64,000 nt of DNA from Lepiota brunneoincarnata (lineage: Eukaryota > Basidiomycota > Agaricomycetes > Agaricales > Agaricaceae), in the NCBI GenBank assembly GCA_023014365.1, contig JAEBUN010000043.1, positions 62,001 to 126,000 on the forward strand. Reading direction: 5' to 3'. Below are positions 21,568-31,321 of the stretch, piece after piece. A program made the position numbers and the translations under genes. Below the pieces are notes generated by a model. That model did no database searches and was not told where the DNA came from. It saw only the letters and a list, made by a program, of their open reading frames with translations. Numbering within the stretch: position 1 is the first letter of the stretch; every line of letters begins with the position of its first letter.

Positions 21568-24500
21568 GCTAGCGATTCCGTTTCCGAGACATCTGTCCAC
21601 TTTGCCAAGTTGGACGGCAAAAACTACTATGCGTGGTCGGACAATATGAAAGCCGCGCTCCAAGCACGCCAACTCTGGTTCCATGTTGAGGGACTGGAGG
21701 AATGTCCCCCAAAGCCATCTGCTGATCCTCCTACTGGTGATGAATCGAAGCCGTTAACGACATACTCACCCATCTACAAGGAATGGTTGCAGGCGAAGAA
21801 GGATTACCTTACCTGGAAGAAGCTTGATGCTTCTGCGATGGGGTTGATAAGAGGCGCTATCGAGTTCAGCGAGCGAGAACACATTGGCGAAGTCCTGTCG
21901 TCCAAGGAGATGTGGGACAAACTTCGTACATTCTATGTGGACCAATGCCGCGATGTCAGCATTCATTATTCCTACCAAGAACTCTTTACTATGAAGTGGG
22001 ATGAACGTACCTCCATGACCGAACATATTGGTGCCTTCTTGAGCCGTCGCCGTCGCATTGTCGAAGCAGGCGAGAGGCTCGAAGACACCATTCTCATCCA
22101 CAATATACTCCTTTCCCTCCCCTCCTCCGGTGTCTGGGATGTCGTCAAACAATCCCTCCTCAGCCAAGGAAAGAGCCTTACCCTTGACAAGGTGAAGGCT
22201 GAGTTGATTATGACACACCACCGAATCGAACGCGAGCATGCCAGTGGCGATACCTTGAAGGCCAAGTCTGATCAGCTGGCCTTGGTTGCCAAGTCACGGC
22301 CGACCGGTTCTGGAAACTCAGGTAATAAGGATACGAGGAAAGCTAGGCGGATGAAGAAGGTTAAACCCACCGATGAATGTCACAATTGCCACAAAAAAGG
22401 ACATTGGAGTCCTGACTGCCCCGAGCCAAGACGGAAGGGCAAGGATGCGCCCACCAAGTCTGGTGGATCTGCTAACTTGGCTGTTGACGATCTGAAATCC
22501 CTGGGGGAACGTGAGGTCGGAAAAATGTTGATGGCCTCTTCGAATTCTACCACCACTATCGGAATCATCCTTGATTGTGGTGCGACCACTCACATGTTCA
22601 TGGACCGAGAGCGTTTCGTTTCCTACCGAGAGGTGTCCAACGAGTATGTTACTGTGGGTGGGCATAACAAAGTTGCCGTGAAGGGTCGTGGATCAGTAAG
22701 GTTCAAGGCTGTATTGACTGGTGGATACCTCAATGTGACCCTACACGATGTTCTCCATGTTCCGCAGTTGGGCGCAAATCTAGTCAGTCTTGGTGTCCTA
22801 CAGCGTGAAGGTGCCTCCGTGCGGAGTAGCGAAGATGGGTTGGTGATTTCGGCAAGTGGCGAGGATTTGTTCCGTGCCATTCTTACCGGATCAGCTGGTA
22901 CTCTATACCATATTCACTGTGCAGAGAATAGGGGCGAGGTTGCTTACCTTGCAGGTGGCCCCTCCATGCGTCTTTGGCATCGACGTATGGGGCACTTGAG
23001 CCCCTCTACCATTGATGCTATGTCTCGCCAACATGCTGTTAAGGGTCTTGATATTCGAGCCCCTCGTGATTTTGATCACCTTTGCAGCGGTTGTGCAAAC
23101 GGAAAGTCTTACCGTCTACCTTTGCCCGCTGCAAGCTCAAGTCAGTATGCCAAAATGGAGCTAGTTGTCATGGATCTCACCGGCCCTATATCCGTCCCCA
23201 CTTGGGATGGCCGCCTGTATGCCCTTGTTGTTGTCGAAGTCAGCTGTCGTTACCCAGTCGGGAGGTTGCTAAAGGACAAAGAGGAGACTGGAGCGGCTGT
23301 ACGGGATGTGGTTGCGATGTTGGAACGCCAATCAGGTCTCAAGACGCGTCGTTTCCGGAGTGACAACGGCACCGAGTTCGTTAATTCTGTCATGGATGAG
23401 TTCTGCCGCCGCAATGGTATCATTCATGAGACGTCCAACCCCTACCTCCCCGAGCAAAATGGTATCGCAGAACGTGCGATCGCTGTCTTCTTCGAAATGG
23501 TCCGCTGCATGTTATATACTGCAGGAGTCGACCTGCGCTACTGGGGGGAAGCTTTTATGTATGCTGTACACATCAGGAGTCTCACTCTCACCTCTGGGTT
23601 GAAAGGCATCGTTCCCTATGAGGCTTGGACTGGGCGTAAGCCCAGCGTTTCGCACCTCCGCATTTTCGGGTCTCTTGGGTGGGCCCACGTCCCCAAGCAG
23701 GTACGCAAAGGGAAGCTGGAGCCGAGGGCCGTTAAGGTCCGCATGCTAGGGTGGTGGACTGATGAGACGAAGGGATACCGCCTTGAAGATCTTGAGAATG
23801 GCAAGTTAATCGCATCCAGGGATGTTCGTTTCTATGAGGATAGCTCCCCCAGCGAGTTAGCGATCATGGAAGTTAGTGATCCTGCGCCTTCTGCTGAAGA
23901 AGTTGATACGTTGGTGGATAATGCTGTTGGCATCGTTCCTGGGCCTAGTGCTTCAGTTGAGCTCAGTCCCACCACTGCCGAGTTGGACGTTGTTCCTACC
24001 GTTCAGTCTCCCTCATCCCCTGCTGAGCCAGGACGCCCATCTACACCCCCTCCTCCTATCCCCAGTGGGAGCGTTGAGCCGCCTCCTGCCCCTCGGAAGT
24101 CTTCCAAGTGGGCCTCCCTTCCCCAGCGTGAACCCTCTGGGCGTGAACGTCGAGTCCCAGAGCGGTTTGGGAACCTTGCCATTGACGGTGCAGTATCTCT
24201 GGATAATGGCATTAACTTTGCGTTTGTGGCTATACGCAATGAGCCTCGCACATACCGTGAAGTCCAACGGTCCCCTGCTGTGAAGCAGTGGGAGAGTTCG
24301 ATCAAGTCTGAATTTGACCAGCTCAAGGCACGAGGCGTGTTTGAGGAGGTGGATATATTACCGGAGGGGAAGAAAGCTGTTGGGAGTCGGATCGTTTTTC
24401 GTGTGAAAACTGATGAGCATGGGAATCTGGTCAAATACAAGTCCCAGATCGTTGCGAAGGGCTTCTCGCAGGTCCCTGGTGAAGACTTCACTGAAACGTT

Positions 24501-25827
24501 CTCCTCCGTCGCTAAATTCACCACTCTCCGTGTTTTCCTCGCTTATGCTGCTCACCTCGATTTCGATATTCATCAGGTGGACGTTGTGGGAGCCTATCTT
24601 CAAGGGGAATTAGATGAAGAAATTTATATGGAGGTTCCGGAGGGTGTAGAGAAGTACGGGTCAGGTGCTCGCTATTGGAGGTTGAGGAAACCAATATATG
24701 GCCTACGTCAGTCCGGAAGACAATGGAAGAAGAAGCTACATGAAGTCCTCACCGGACTTGGCTTCACGCGTGCCTTTGCCGATGATTGTTTGTATTTCAG
24801 CAAGGAAGACGGCAAGATTATACTCATTGTCCTCGTTTATGTTGACGATATGGCTATCGCAGGTCCTGGAGGATGCAAGATCATGTCCTTCAAGTCGGCT
24901 CTAGGTGGAGAGTTCGACATTACCGATCTTGGGGAGCTCAAGTACATGCTTGGAATTGCCGTTGTACGAGATCGCGCAAATCGCCTCATATATCTCAACC
25001 AAACAGCCTACATCCGCCAAATGCTTGTCCGGTTCGGCATGCAGGACGCAAACCCAGTTTCCACCCCCCTTCCTGTTAAACATAACCTCACCCGGTCTCA
25101 TTCCCCTGGCACCACCGATGAAAAATGCGCCTATGTTGAACATGCGGGTGATATCCATTACCTGTCCCTCGTCGGCTCGCTCCTCTTTGCCACACAGACG
25201 CGACCTGACATCCAGTTCGCTGTCGGCCTCGTTGCCCAATTTGGTGGTAACCCAGGCATCGCTCATTTGGAGGCTGCGAAGCGCGTTCTCCGTTACCTCA
25301 AGGGTACAGCCGATTACAGTCTGATCTTGGGAAGACGTGGGCAGGATGCTCTCGACTTGGTTGGTTGGACGGATTCCGATTGGGCTCAGGATTCCGATGA
25401 CCGAAGGTCCGTCGGAGGTTTTGTTTTTGAAGTCGCTGGTAGCTCTATTTCGTGGTCTTCGAAGAAACAACCCACAGTTGCCACCTCATCCGTTGAGGCC
25501 GAGTACGTTGCGGCTGCCAATGCCACCAAGGAGGCGATCTGGCTTCGCACGTTGCTCAAGGAGCTGGATTTCCCACAAACGATCGCTACCATCATCCACG
25601 CAGACAACCAGGGGTGTATCGCACTTTCCACCAATCCGGTTGCCCATTCTCGCGCCAAGCATATTGACATACGTCACCATTTTATCCGTGAACGCGTGGA
25701 GACCAAGGAGATCGAGTTGCGCTATGTGTCTACGACAAATATGCTCGCGGATATTTTCACCAAGGCTCTCCCTCGAGAGTCCTTTGTTAAGTTCCGCGCT
25801 CGTCTCGGCGTGTTGCCTCCTAACTGA
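21559..25827 (+). CDS. Copia gag-pol polyprotein (1422 aa from this start)
   Basis: Polyprotein for particle formation, maturation, reverse transcription and integration. From the ATG at 21559: a gag/UBN2-like region (FAKLDGKNYYAWSDNMKAAL); a CCHC zinc knuckle CHNCHKKGHWSPDC near residue 274; the aspartic protease site ILDCGATTHMF near 339; a pre-integrase motif LWHRRMGHLS near 472; integrase core with RFRSDNGTEF near 598 and EQNGIAERAI; reverse transcriptase with LVYVDDMAIAG near 1092; and RNase H with GWTDSDWAQD near 1268 and SSVEAEYVAA. The frame is open further upstream into the LTR (ATG at 21355), but that part is LTR translated and is repeated at 25992 in the 3' LTR, so I chose 21559. 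No frameshift separates gag from pol. Confidence 0.93.
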   Translation: MGPASDSVSETSVHFAKLDGKNYYAWSDNMKAALQARQLWFHVEGLEECPPKPSADPPTGDESKPLTTYSPIYKEWLQAKKDYLTWKKLDASAMGLIRGAIEFSEREHIGEVLSSKEMWDKLRTFYVDQCRDVSIHYSYQELFTMKWDERTSMTEHIGAFLSRRRRIVEAGERLEDTILIHNILLSLPSSGVWDVVKQSLLSQGKSLTLDKVKAELIMTHHRIEREHASGDTLKAKSDQLALVAKSRPTGSGNSGNKDTRKARRMKKVKPTDECHNCHKKGHWSPDCPEPRRKGKDAPTKSGGSANLAVDDLKSLGEREVGKMLMASSNSTTTIGIILDCGATTHMFMDRERFVSYREVSNEYVTVGGHNKVAVKGRGSVRFKAVLTGGYLNVTLHDVLHVPQLGANLVSLGVLQREGASVRSSEDGLVISASGEDLFRAILTGSAGTLYHIHCAENRGEVAYLAGGPSMRLWHRRMGHLSPSTIDAMSRQHAVKGLDIRAPRDFDHLCSGCANGKSYRLPLPAASSSQYAKMELVVMDLTGPISVPTWDGRLYALVVVEVSCRYPVGRLLKDKEETGAAVRDVVAMLERQSGLKTRRFRSDNGTEFVNSVMDEFCRRNGIIHETSNPYLPEQNGIAERAIAVFFEMVRCMLYTAGVDLRYWGEAFMYAVHIRSLTLTSGLKGIVPYEAWTGRKPSVSHLRIFGSLGWAHVPKQVRKGKLEPRAVKVRMLGWWTDETKGYRLEDLENGKLIASRDVRFYEDSSPSELAIMEVSDPAPSAEEVDTLVDNAVGIVPGPSASVELSPTTAELDVVPTVQSPSSPAEPGRPSTPPPPIPSGSVEPPPAPRKSSKWASLPQREPSGRERRVPERFGNLAIDGAVSLDNGINFAFVAIRNEPRTYREVQRSPAVKQWESSIKSEFDQLKARGVFEEVDILPEGKKAVGSRIVFRVKTDEHGNLVKYKSQIVAKGFSQVPGEDFTETFSSVAKFTTLRVFLAYAAHLDFDIHQVDVVGAYLQGELDEEIYMEVPEGVEKYGSGARYWRLRKPIYGLRQSGRQWKKKLHEVLTGLGFTRAFADDCLYFSKEDGKIILIVLVYVDDMAIAGPGGCKIMSFKSALGGEFDITDLGELKYMLGIAVVRDRANRLIYLNQTAYIRQMLVRFGMQDANPVSTPLPVKHNLTRSHSPGTTDEKCAYVEHAGDIHYLSLVGSLLFATQTRPDIQFAVGLVAQFGGNPGIAHLEAAKRVLRYLKGTADYSLILGRRGQDALDLVGWTDSDWAQDSDDRRSVGGFVFEVAGSSISWSSKKQPTVATSSVEAEYVAAANATKEAIWLRTLLKELDFPQTIATIIHADNQGCIALSTNPVAHSRAKHIDIRHHFIRERVETKEIELRYVSTTNMLADIFTKALPRESFVKFRARLGVLPPN

Positions 25828-25836
25828 CATCTCACT

Positions 25837-25845
25837 GAGTGGGAG
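25837..25845 (+). promoter_or_regulatory. Polypurine tract
   Basis: gagtgggag immediately before the 3' LTR, the usual place for plus-strand DNA priming. Confidence 0.7.
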
Positions 25846-26191
25846 TGTCGAAATACCGAGCCGTCCAGCTCGATGTCGCTTATTGTTTTCTTGGCTATTT
25901 CATATTGCCCTTAGTCACCGTAGGTACTTCATTATGGACTTTTTATATTCCTGCTAGCAACGACGATCGAGTTACATTACTTAGCAAATAATTGTACACA
26001 TTCTCGTCGTACTTAGGTAGTGGTCCGAGCACCTGTGGACCCCAGTTTTCCTATACTGGGTCCCAGGTGCGTTCATACCCTCGACGTATCTTTACGAGTG
26101 CTTACAAGTTTTCCTATACTGGGTCCCAGTGGTCCCAAACTTATACATATTGTGTCTCGAGTCATACGTCTGCGCGAATACCCAATCATCA
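25846..26191 (+). repeat. 3' LTR of the copia element
   Basis: 346 bp, identical to 21209-21554 by direct comparison. Its right edge is 10 bp from the TATA box of the dynamin gene. Confidence 0.95.
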
Positions 26192-26196
26192 TACCA

Positions 26197-26244
26197 CCGA
26201 TATAAAGCCATCAGGTCCCCCAGTCTGGTCTCTGCGCATTCATC
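26197..26244 (+). promoter_or_regulatory. Core promoter of the dynamin gene, abutted by the LTR
   Basis: TATAAA at 26201-26206 lies 39 bp before the ATG at 26245. With usual spacing, transcription would begin within about 15 bp of the start codon, leaving a very short 5' UTR. All DNA further upstream is now LTR. Confidence 0.55.
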
Positions 26245-29114
26245 ATGGTTCTTTTCAAGAAAAAAGCCGTAGCACGTTCCGACTCTGTTAGCATCGTCAG
26301 CACAACCAACGGGGCCTACGGCCTGCCAGACACCCCTGACAATGGCCAATCTTCTAACACCCAGGACATTTCAAAGGGGGAGTATGCAAGGAGATGTCGT
26401 GCGCTAATGAAATTACATAGAGACCTCAAGGCCTTAGGGTACGTTTCATCATCGGGCTTGACGGTGCATCTTCAAGGCTCACATATTTTCTCTCATAGGG
26501 CGGACACATCCTTCGACCTGCCAAGGATCGTAGTCATAGGCAGCCAATCCGGTAAGTGGGCTCAAAATTCCTTATCGCTTCCCTATCATGACACAGCCAT
26601 TGCTGCGTAGCTGGCAAGAGCTCCCTGGTGGAGGCTGTAACTGGAGTACGTCGTTTTCTGTCGAAAGTCCTCCCACAACTGACGCAGGCGTTTTCCCTAG
26701 ATCAGTGTTCCACGGGACAGTGGGACATGCACCCGGTAAGTCCTTCGTTCGAACGCATGAAGAATATCTTACTTAGTCTCTACCGTATTCGTAGCTGCCC
26801 AGTGGAATGCACAATGTCCAGTGCAGCAACATCTTGGAGCTGTAATATCTCCCTGAGCTATGATGGGCATCGTGAGCCCCAAAGCTTCGGCCCCGTGATC
26901 ACAGATAAGCGGGACGTAGACTTGTGGCTCCGAAGGGCTCAGGCGGCGATCCTCAGCGCAAGTGAGGATAAGACGCAGTGGGAGAATAAGTCCGAACAGG
27001 AGATTCGCGCCGCAATTACCGCAGGGAAGAATATGACTATGTTCACAGAAAACAAGATCATGGTTGATATTCGCGATCAAGGCCTCACGGATCTCTCTTT
27101 TGTTGACTTACCCGGTAAGGGATTTGTCAAATGTTTGGTGGAACGTCGATTCTCATCTCCCGACATCTTTGCAGGACTCATTCAAAACTCAGATGAGGCG
27201 TCGATTAACTTGATCAGGGATCTGGCGCGGAGGCATATTAGCAGTGAGAATGCACTGATCCTCGTCACGATACCCGTCAGTGGTAAGCTTTCTAGCGCCG
27301 TGTGTCCGATATGCTCCCAACCTGGTTCCATCATGTATTAGATGACATTCAGAATCAAGGCGCTGTGCTCTTAGCAAAAGGCGCAGATTCTGCAGGGCAT
27401 CGAACCGTTGGTAAGTCAACTAGAATTACTTTCTTGGTGTTTGACTTATCGTCATCTCCACGACATAGGTGTTCTTACCAAGCCCGACATGCTGGGATCT
27501 GGCGCTATTGGGTTGCAACAGGCCTGGAAGGATATCCTGGATAATCAGAATATCCCCGAAAACCCTCATTACCTCCGACACGGCTACTACTGTGTTAGAT
27601 TACCGGATGACAGTCAACGTCGACAGGGCCTTTCCGCAGGTGACCTCTCTGCCAATTTCTTCGACTCTACAAAGCCATGGAGCGAGATCAGGGACAGAGG
27701 AAGGTTTGGTGTGCAAAACCTGGTCGATGACATCAGCGCACTGCTTGTTCGGCTCATCGAGGCAAAGTAAGTTACCCATACTGCGCTGAAAATGAATTCA
27801 ACTCTTGTACTGATGGACGATATAGCCTTCCGGCGCTCCGCCTCGCAGTAGGGGAAGCCCTGAGGGAGTGCAACGATGGACTAGCACAACTCCCACCTGC
27901 GCCGGAGGGAGAGCCTCTGACGAGCGTCATGCTCAAAGTCAATGCGTTCCTCAGAGATCTCCGTGCGGCAAGTGTGGGAGACACCCATAAAACCCTTGCG
28001 CAGAGCTGTAGAGCGCGCTATAGTGATTTGCGACGGGAAATCTTGAATACATGTCCCCAGTTTGACAGGACGGCACACGGTCACTCCCATCAAGGTGCTC
28101 TATCATCTGCAGATGTTGTTTTGAATATTTCAGATGTTGAGAAGCTGATTGAAGAGTACGTCGTTACATTTAAACTATTTTCCCTAGTGGAAATTGATTA
28201 CTCGGCTACAGATGCACTGCATGGGAGCTCCCTGTCTATACTCCGTACGATGCAGTCAAGGTCCTCATCAAACGCTTTCTTCAAGAATGGAATGAACCCA
28301 CCGAAAATTGTTTCGAGGACATTTCCGGGATTTTTTCCTTATTTATTGAGACTCTTGCAGGGACACATTTTGATAACCACCCCCGTCTCAAAGCCTACGT
28401 CTTGTGAGGAATTCCTGCTTCATGTAAATACCACTCCAACTAACGGTCCCACAGATCCCATGTCCAAACAGGACTTGAGGAATGCAGATCCACGGCCTTT
28501 GCTTCTGTCCACAAATTGCTTGAAATCGAACAAAACACCTATTTCACCCAGCGTACTGACTTCTCGGAAAAGAGGGCACACTGGGTTCAGCAGTATCACT
28601 CCACTTTTTTTCCACCCCCAATGATTCACAACACTCCAGCTCGAGAATATGCAGAGCCAATGATTCACAGCATTCCATCTCGAGAATATGCAGAGCCAAT
28701 GATTGACAGCGCTCCAGTATATGCAGCTAGCACAAAGAAAAAGAATTATCGGGAAAATAAGTATCGAGAGAAGGAACACCGGGAGATACAAGTTATGGCA
28801 ACCGTGCGAGCATACTTCCAGTGTGCCTACGAGGTTTGGTTAATTACAAACATCTCATACACTTGTGCTGACGACACCTGCAGAGATTTACGGACTCGGT
28901 TCTTCTGATGGAGGAGCGTGAGCTGATACAATCGCTCCCACAACAACTCGAATCGACTCTCTTGAATGATCTCATGCAGAAGAGCACACCCGAATTAATC
29001 GAAAGCTTATTTGCAGAGGATGAGAATATCAGACAGCGACGGGTGGAACTCACTGCTAGGAAGCAACAGCTTCTAAAGATAAAGAGCACACTCGATAGCT
29101 TTTCCCTTTCGTAA
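26245..29114 (+). CDS. Dynamin-superfamily GTPase (12 exons, 747 aa)
   Basis: Large GTPase that assembles on and remodels membranes. Exons: 26245-26438, 26499-26551, 26611-26645, 26701-26735, 26795-27114, 27175-27282, 27342-27410, 27469-27766, 27826-28155, 28212-28403, 28455-28833, 28884-29114; every junction keeps frame. G-domain motifs: P-loop GSQSAGKSS (about 77-86), ISVPRDSGTCTRCPVEC (switch I), FVDLPG (about 207-212), and TKPD (275-278). The middle/stalk region includes ELPVYTPYDAVKVLIKRFL. A C-terminal GTPase effector domain starts at RFTDSVLLMEERELIQ (about residue 671). There is no PH or proline-rich domain, so it is Mx/Vps1-like in layout rather than classical dynamin. A 39-nt repeat lies in the stalk-GED linker. 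Which organelle it serves cannot be told from sequence. Confidence 0.9.
28621..28716 (+). repeat. 39-nt tandem repeat inside the dynamin gene
   Basis: Units 28621-28659 and 28660-28698 plus a partial third (28699-28716). Each encodes MIHxxPxREYAEP. The length is a multiple of three, so copy-number change keeps frame. It lies in the disordered loop before the effector domain. Confidence 0.8.
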
Positions 29115-29251
29115 TCGTCTCGTCGCGTCATTTGTAGTATCTCTTGATGAAAATGATTTGTGTACATTTTGTAGTTGTTATTAATCCACGAGCTATCTGC
29201 GCTTCGAGGTCCTAACAAAAGAGGTTCATAAGCAGCAAAAAAGGAAACCGA

Positions 29252-29342
29252 TGCCCCACACCAGGATTGAACTAGTGACCTTCTCATTGCAGACCTTGTT
29301 CAGTGTACAAGTGAGACGCGCTAACCACTACGCCAGCAGGGC
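29252..29342 (-). tRNA. tRNA-Thr (anticodon UGU) with an 18-nt intron
   Basis: Read on the minus strand, it folds into a full cloverleaf. The acceptor stem is GCCCTGC with GTGGGGC (two G-U pairs), the D arm contains TAGTGGTTAG, the anticodon stem is TCTCA with TGAGA, and the T arm is ACTAG-TTCAATC-CTGGT. The anticodon loop reads CT-TGT-A and is interrupted after position 37 by 18 nt, the canonical intron site. Mature length is 73 nt before CCA addition. A run of six T follows 10 nt after the 3' end (29242-29237), fitting RNA polymerase III termination. Confidence 0.85.
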
Positions 29343-29579
29343 TTGCAGAGTTTTGAGGGCGAATGATTAACAACAATACTGTGCGGAAGGGCAATACGCA
29401 TCCCCGAACACTCAACTTTTAAGGGGTAACACGATGCCATGTGCGGACCGGCTTGGTGGGGTATTGGGCCTATGTTTGCAGGCCGAGTCAGACGTGACTT
29501 GTTAAACATTCAGGGCCGTCGTCCTCCCGTGTATGAGATGTGGATAAGTATCTTTTGGGTTTGTTTCGTTTTTAATCGA

Positions 29580-31130
29580 TTACACAAATTCCACCTGACC
29601 ATGGTCGCGTATCCGAATCTCTTTGACATTGTCCCTAAAGTTCTCATATTGGTCCCTCATCGCCGCGCATTCAGGGTTCGCAGCCAGAATAGCATAAGCA
29701 TCCGGTAGGGCCTCCGTGAGTTCCTTCAGAAATATACGTCGTAAGCAAAAAAAAAAAAACACTACAAAAAGGGGAAGGGAGACAGACCTTGACACGCCTG
29801 TCAGATGTAGGATGAGTCCGGAAGAAATCAACATTGCTATGTCTTCCGGCCTTAGACTCGATCTGGCCTAGGCGAGTAAACATTCTGTCGTCCAGAATCA
29901 TTAGAGACGAGCGCGTTCGACTGTGGCAGATGGAGTCAACACGTACCGCGGTGCAGCAGCAGGGTCATAACAGGCTCGAGACATGAGTCGGAGGCCAATG
30001 AGATCAGCTAGGGCTGTGTTGAGAATAGAGTGGACTGAGCATAGGAGGCAGCACACCTTCGAGTTCTTGTGTTCGCGAATTTGGGAGCTCGAGAAGATAG
30101 GTTTCGGCAAGGTGCGTAAAGTACCAGTCAAGGCCGAGTCCTTGTAAAAGGATGCTGAGAGCGGAGAGGACCATCTGGGATGATATATGCTCGGGAACGT
30201 GACGCGCAACGACGTGGCCAATTTCTTTTGGGAGGATAAGATCCCACACCTCTTGATTCGGGAGTAGAAATGACGACTTACCGTGTGCCAGCACGGCAGC
30301 AAGTCCTTGTTCGTCTGCACAAACCGGTAGGATACCGGTAAACACGGTGATTACGCCTTGGAGAAGGTCAATGAGGTTCGTTATAATCAATGGACCAATT
30401 CATCTCACCTGGAGCAGCCATGGCGTTGATAACCTTATTGTCACTAACAACTATGACCTCCCAATCTCGCTCAGGTTCGCGCTTTTCCTGCGGGGGCGCG
30501 CCAAAGTCGTCGGCAGGAGTCCAAATTTCATCGAAACCAACACGAGGGGCGGAGGTCGGGACGGACAGTGGGTCTCCTCCATGTACACGCCCCAGGTTAG
30601 AGTGCTGGAGAATACGAGAGGCTATCCGACGAACGTGAATTGAAAGTGGATGGTCCTGGGGGAGGATATTTCTGCCGAATTCTGATTTTATTTGTTTCTT
30701 GGTCGTTTCACCGATCTAAAAAGTGTGGGTTAACGGGATTCCGGGGAAGGAGATGAGGATGGTTACATGCCGTTTTTTCCTGTTGACGACTTACATTCAT
30801 AAATCGCCATCGGCCTGTCTCTGAGACCTGTTCTAAGCTGCAGTGTGGATTAATAGGAGAGCTCCCCTCGCTTGGAGAAGATGGCGCATACTGTGCGATA
30901 TAGTAACCGCCGCCGAGGATGACGATAGCTGCACCGAGTCTAACTGGTGGATCCCATTGTCTAGGGTCTAGAGGATTCTTCCGGGGGTTGTTATCTGCAA
31001 AGCGAGTGTATCGGTTTTGTGTTGGTCTTGATGTCCGGAATGCACGAGTAAAGTCCGTATGCAGCCTTGGTCTATGCAGCTGCTTCCAACATCTTGCCGA
31101 GGCTGGAATAGAGAAGGATGTTCTTAACAT
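29580..31130 (-). CDS. OMA1: OMA1-type mitochondrial metalloendopeptidase (seven exons, 395 aa)
   Basis: M48-family zinc protease of the mitochondrial inner membrane that acts in stress-induced quality control. Exons on the minus strand: 31130-30795, 30715-30409, 30356-30282, 30224-30057, 30007-29947, 29884-29788, 29723-29580; all frame-consistent. The N-terminus is basic and Ser/Thr/Arg-rich, like a mitochondrial presequence, followed by a membrane segment (RLGAAIVILGGGYYIAQY). Splicing creates the zinc motif HEIGHVVARH at the exon 3/4 junction, preceded by VFTGILPVCADEQGLAAVLA. The third ligand region reads QELEADLIGLRLMSRA, and HPTSDRRVK is the conserved C-terminal block. It shares its 180 bp upstream region with the reductase gene on the other strand. 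Confidence 0.9.
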
Positions 31131-31310
31131 AGAGGCGAAGAGACCAGAAATGCCCAAGCGGCAGACATGAGTGAGTTCGGCAGAGTGACGACATAAGCGC
31201 GGCAGCCGAGCCAATGTTTGTTCCACCAAACAACCGGCTACTTCTACGTGAAGACTCGGAGGCTCCCGGTAAAAACACTCACTGACATAGAGCAATGATA
31301 CACAGATATA
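31131..31310. promoter_or_regulatory. Divergent intergenic region between OMA1 and ARH1
   Basis: Only 180 bp separate the two start codons, so both 5' UTRs and promoters are in it. No clear TATA on either side. Both genes have mitochondrial products. Confidence 0.55.
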
Positions 31311-31321
31311 ATGTCTCTTAA
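31295..31321 (+). promoter_or_regulatory. Short uORF overlapping the ARH1 start
   Basis: ATG at 31295 opens an 8-codon frame (MIHRYNVS, stop 31319-31321) in another frame that runs across the main ATG at 31311. If in the transcript, it would lower initiation at the main start. Confidence 0.4.

Larger units (their letters stand above)
21204..26196 (+). mobile_element. Complete Ty1/copia LTR retrotransposon with target duplication
   Basis: Two 346 bp LTRs (21209-21554 and 25846-26191) read identical base for base, begin TG and end CA. A 5 bp target duplication, tacca, flanks the element (21204-21208 and 26192-26196). Between them are a primer-binding site, one long gag-pol frame without stops in the order protease, integrase, reverse transcriptase, RNase H (copia order), and a purine-rich tract (25837-25845) before the 3' LTR. 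Identical LTRs and an open polyprotein indicate a recent insertion and possible current activity. Confidence 0.96.

Noticed and set aside
24003..24524. Minus-strand ORFs of up to 189 codons within the copia element
   Set aside because: Antisense shadows of the gag-pol frame.
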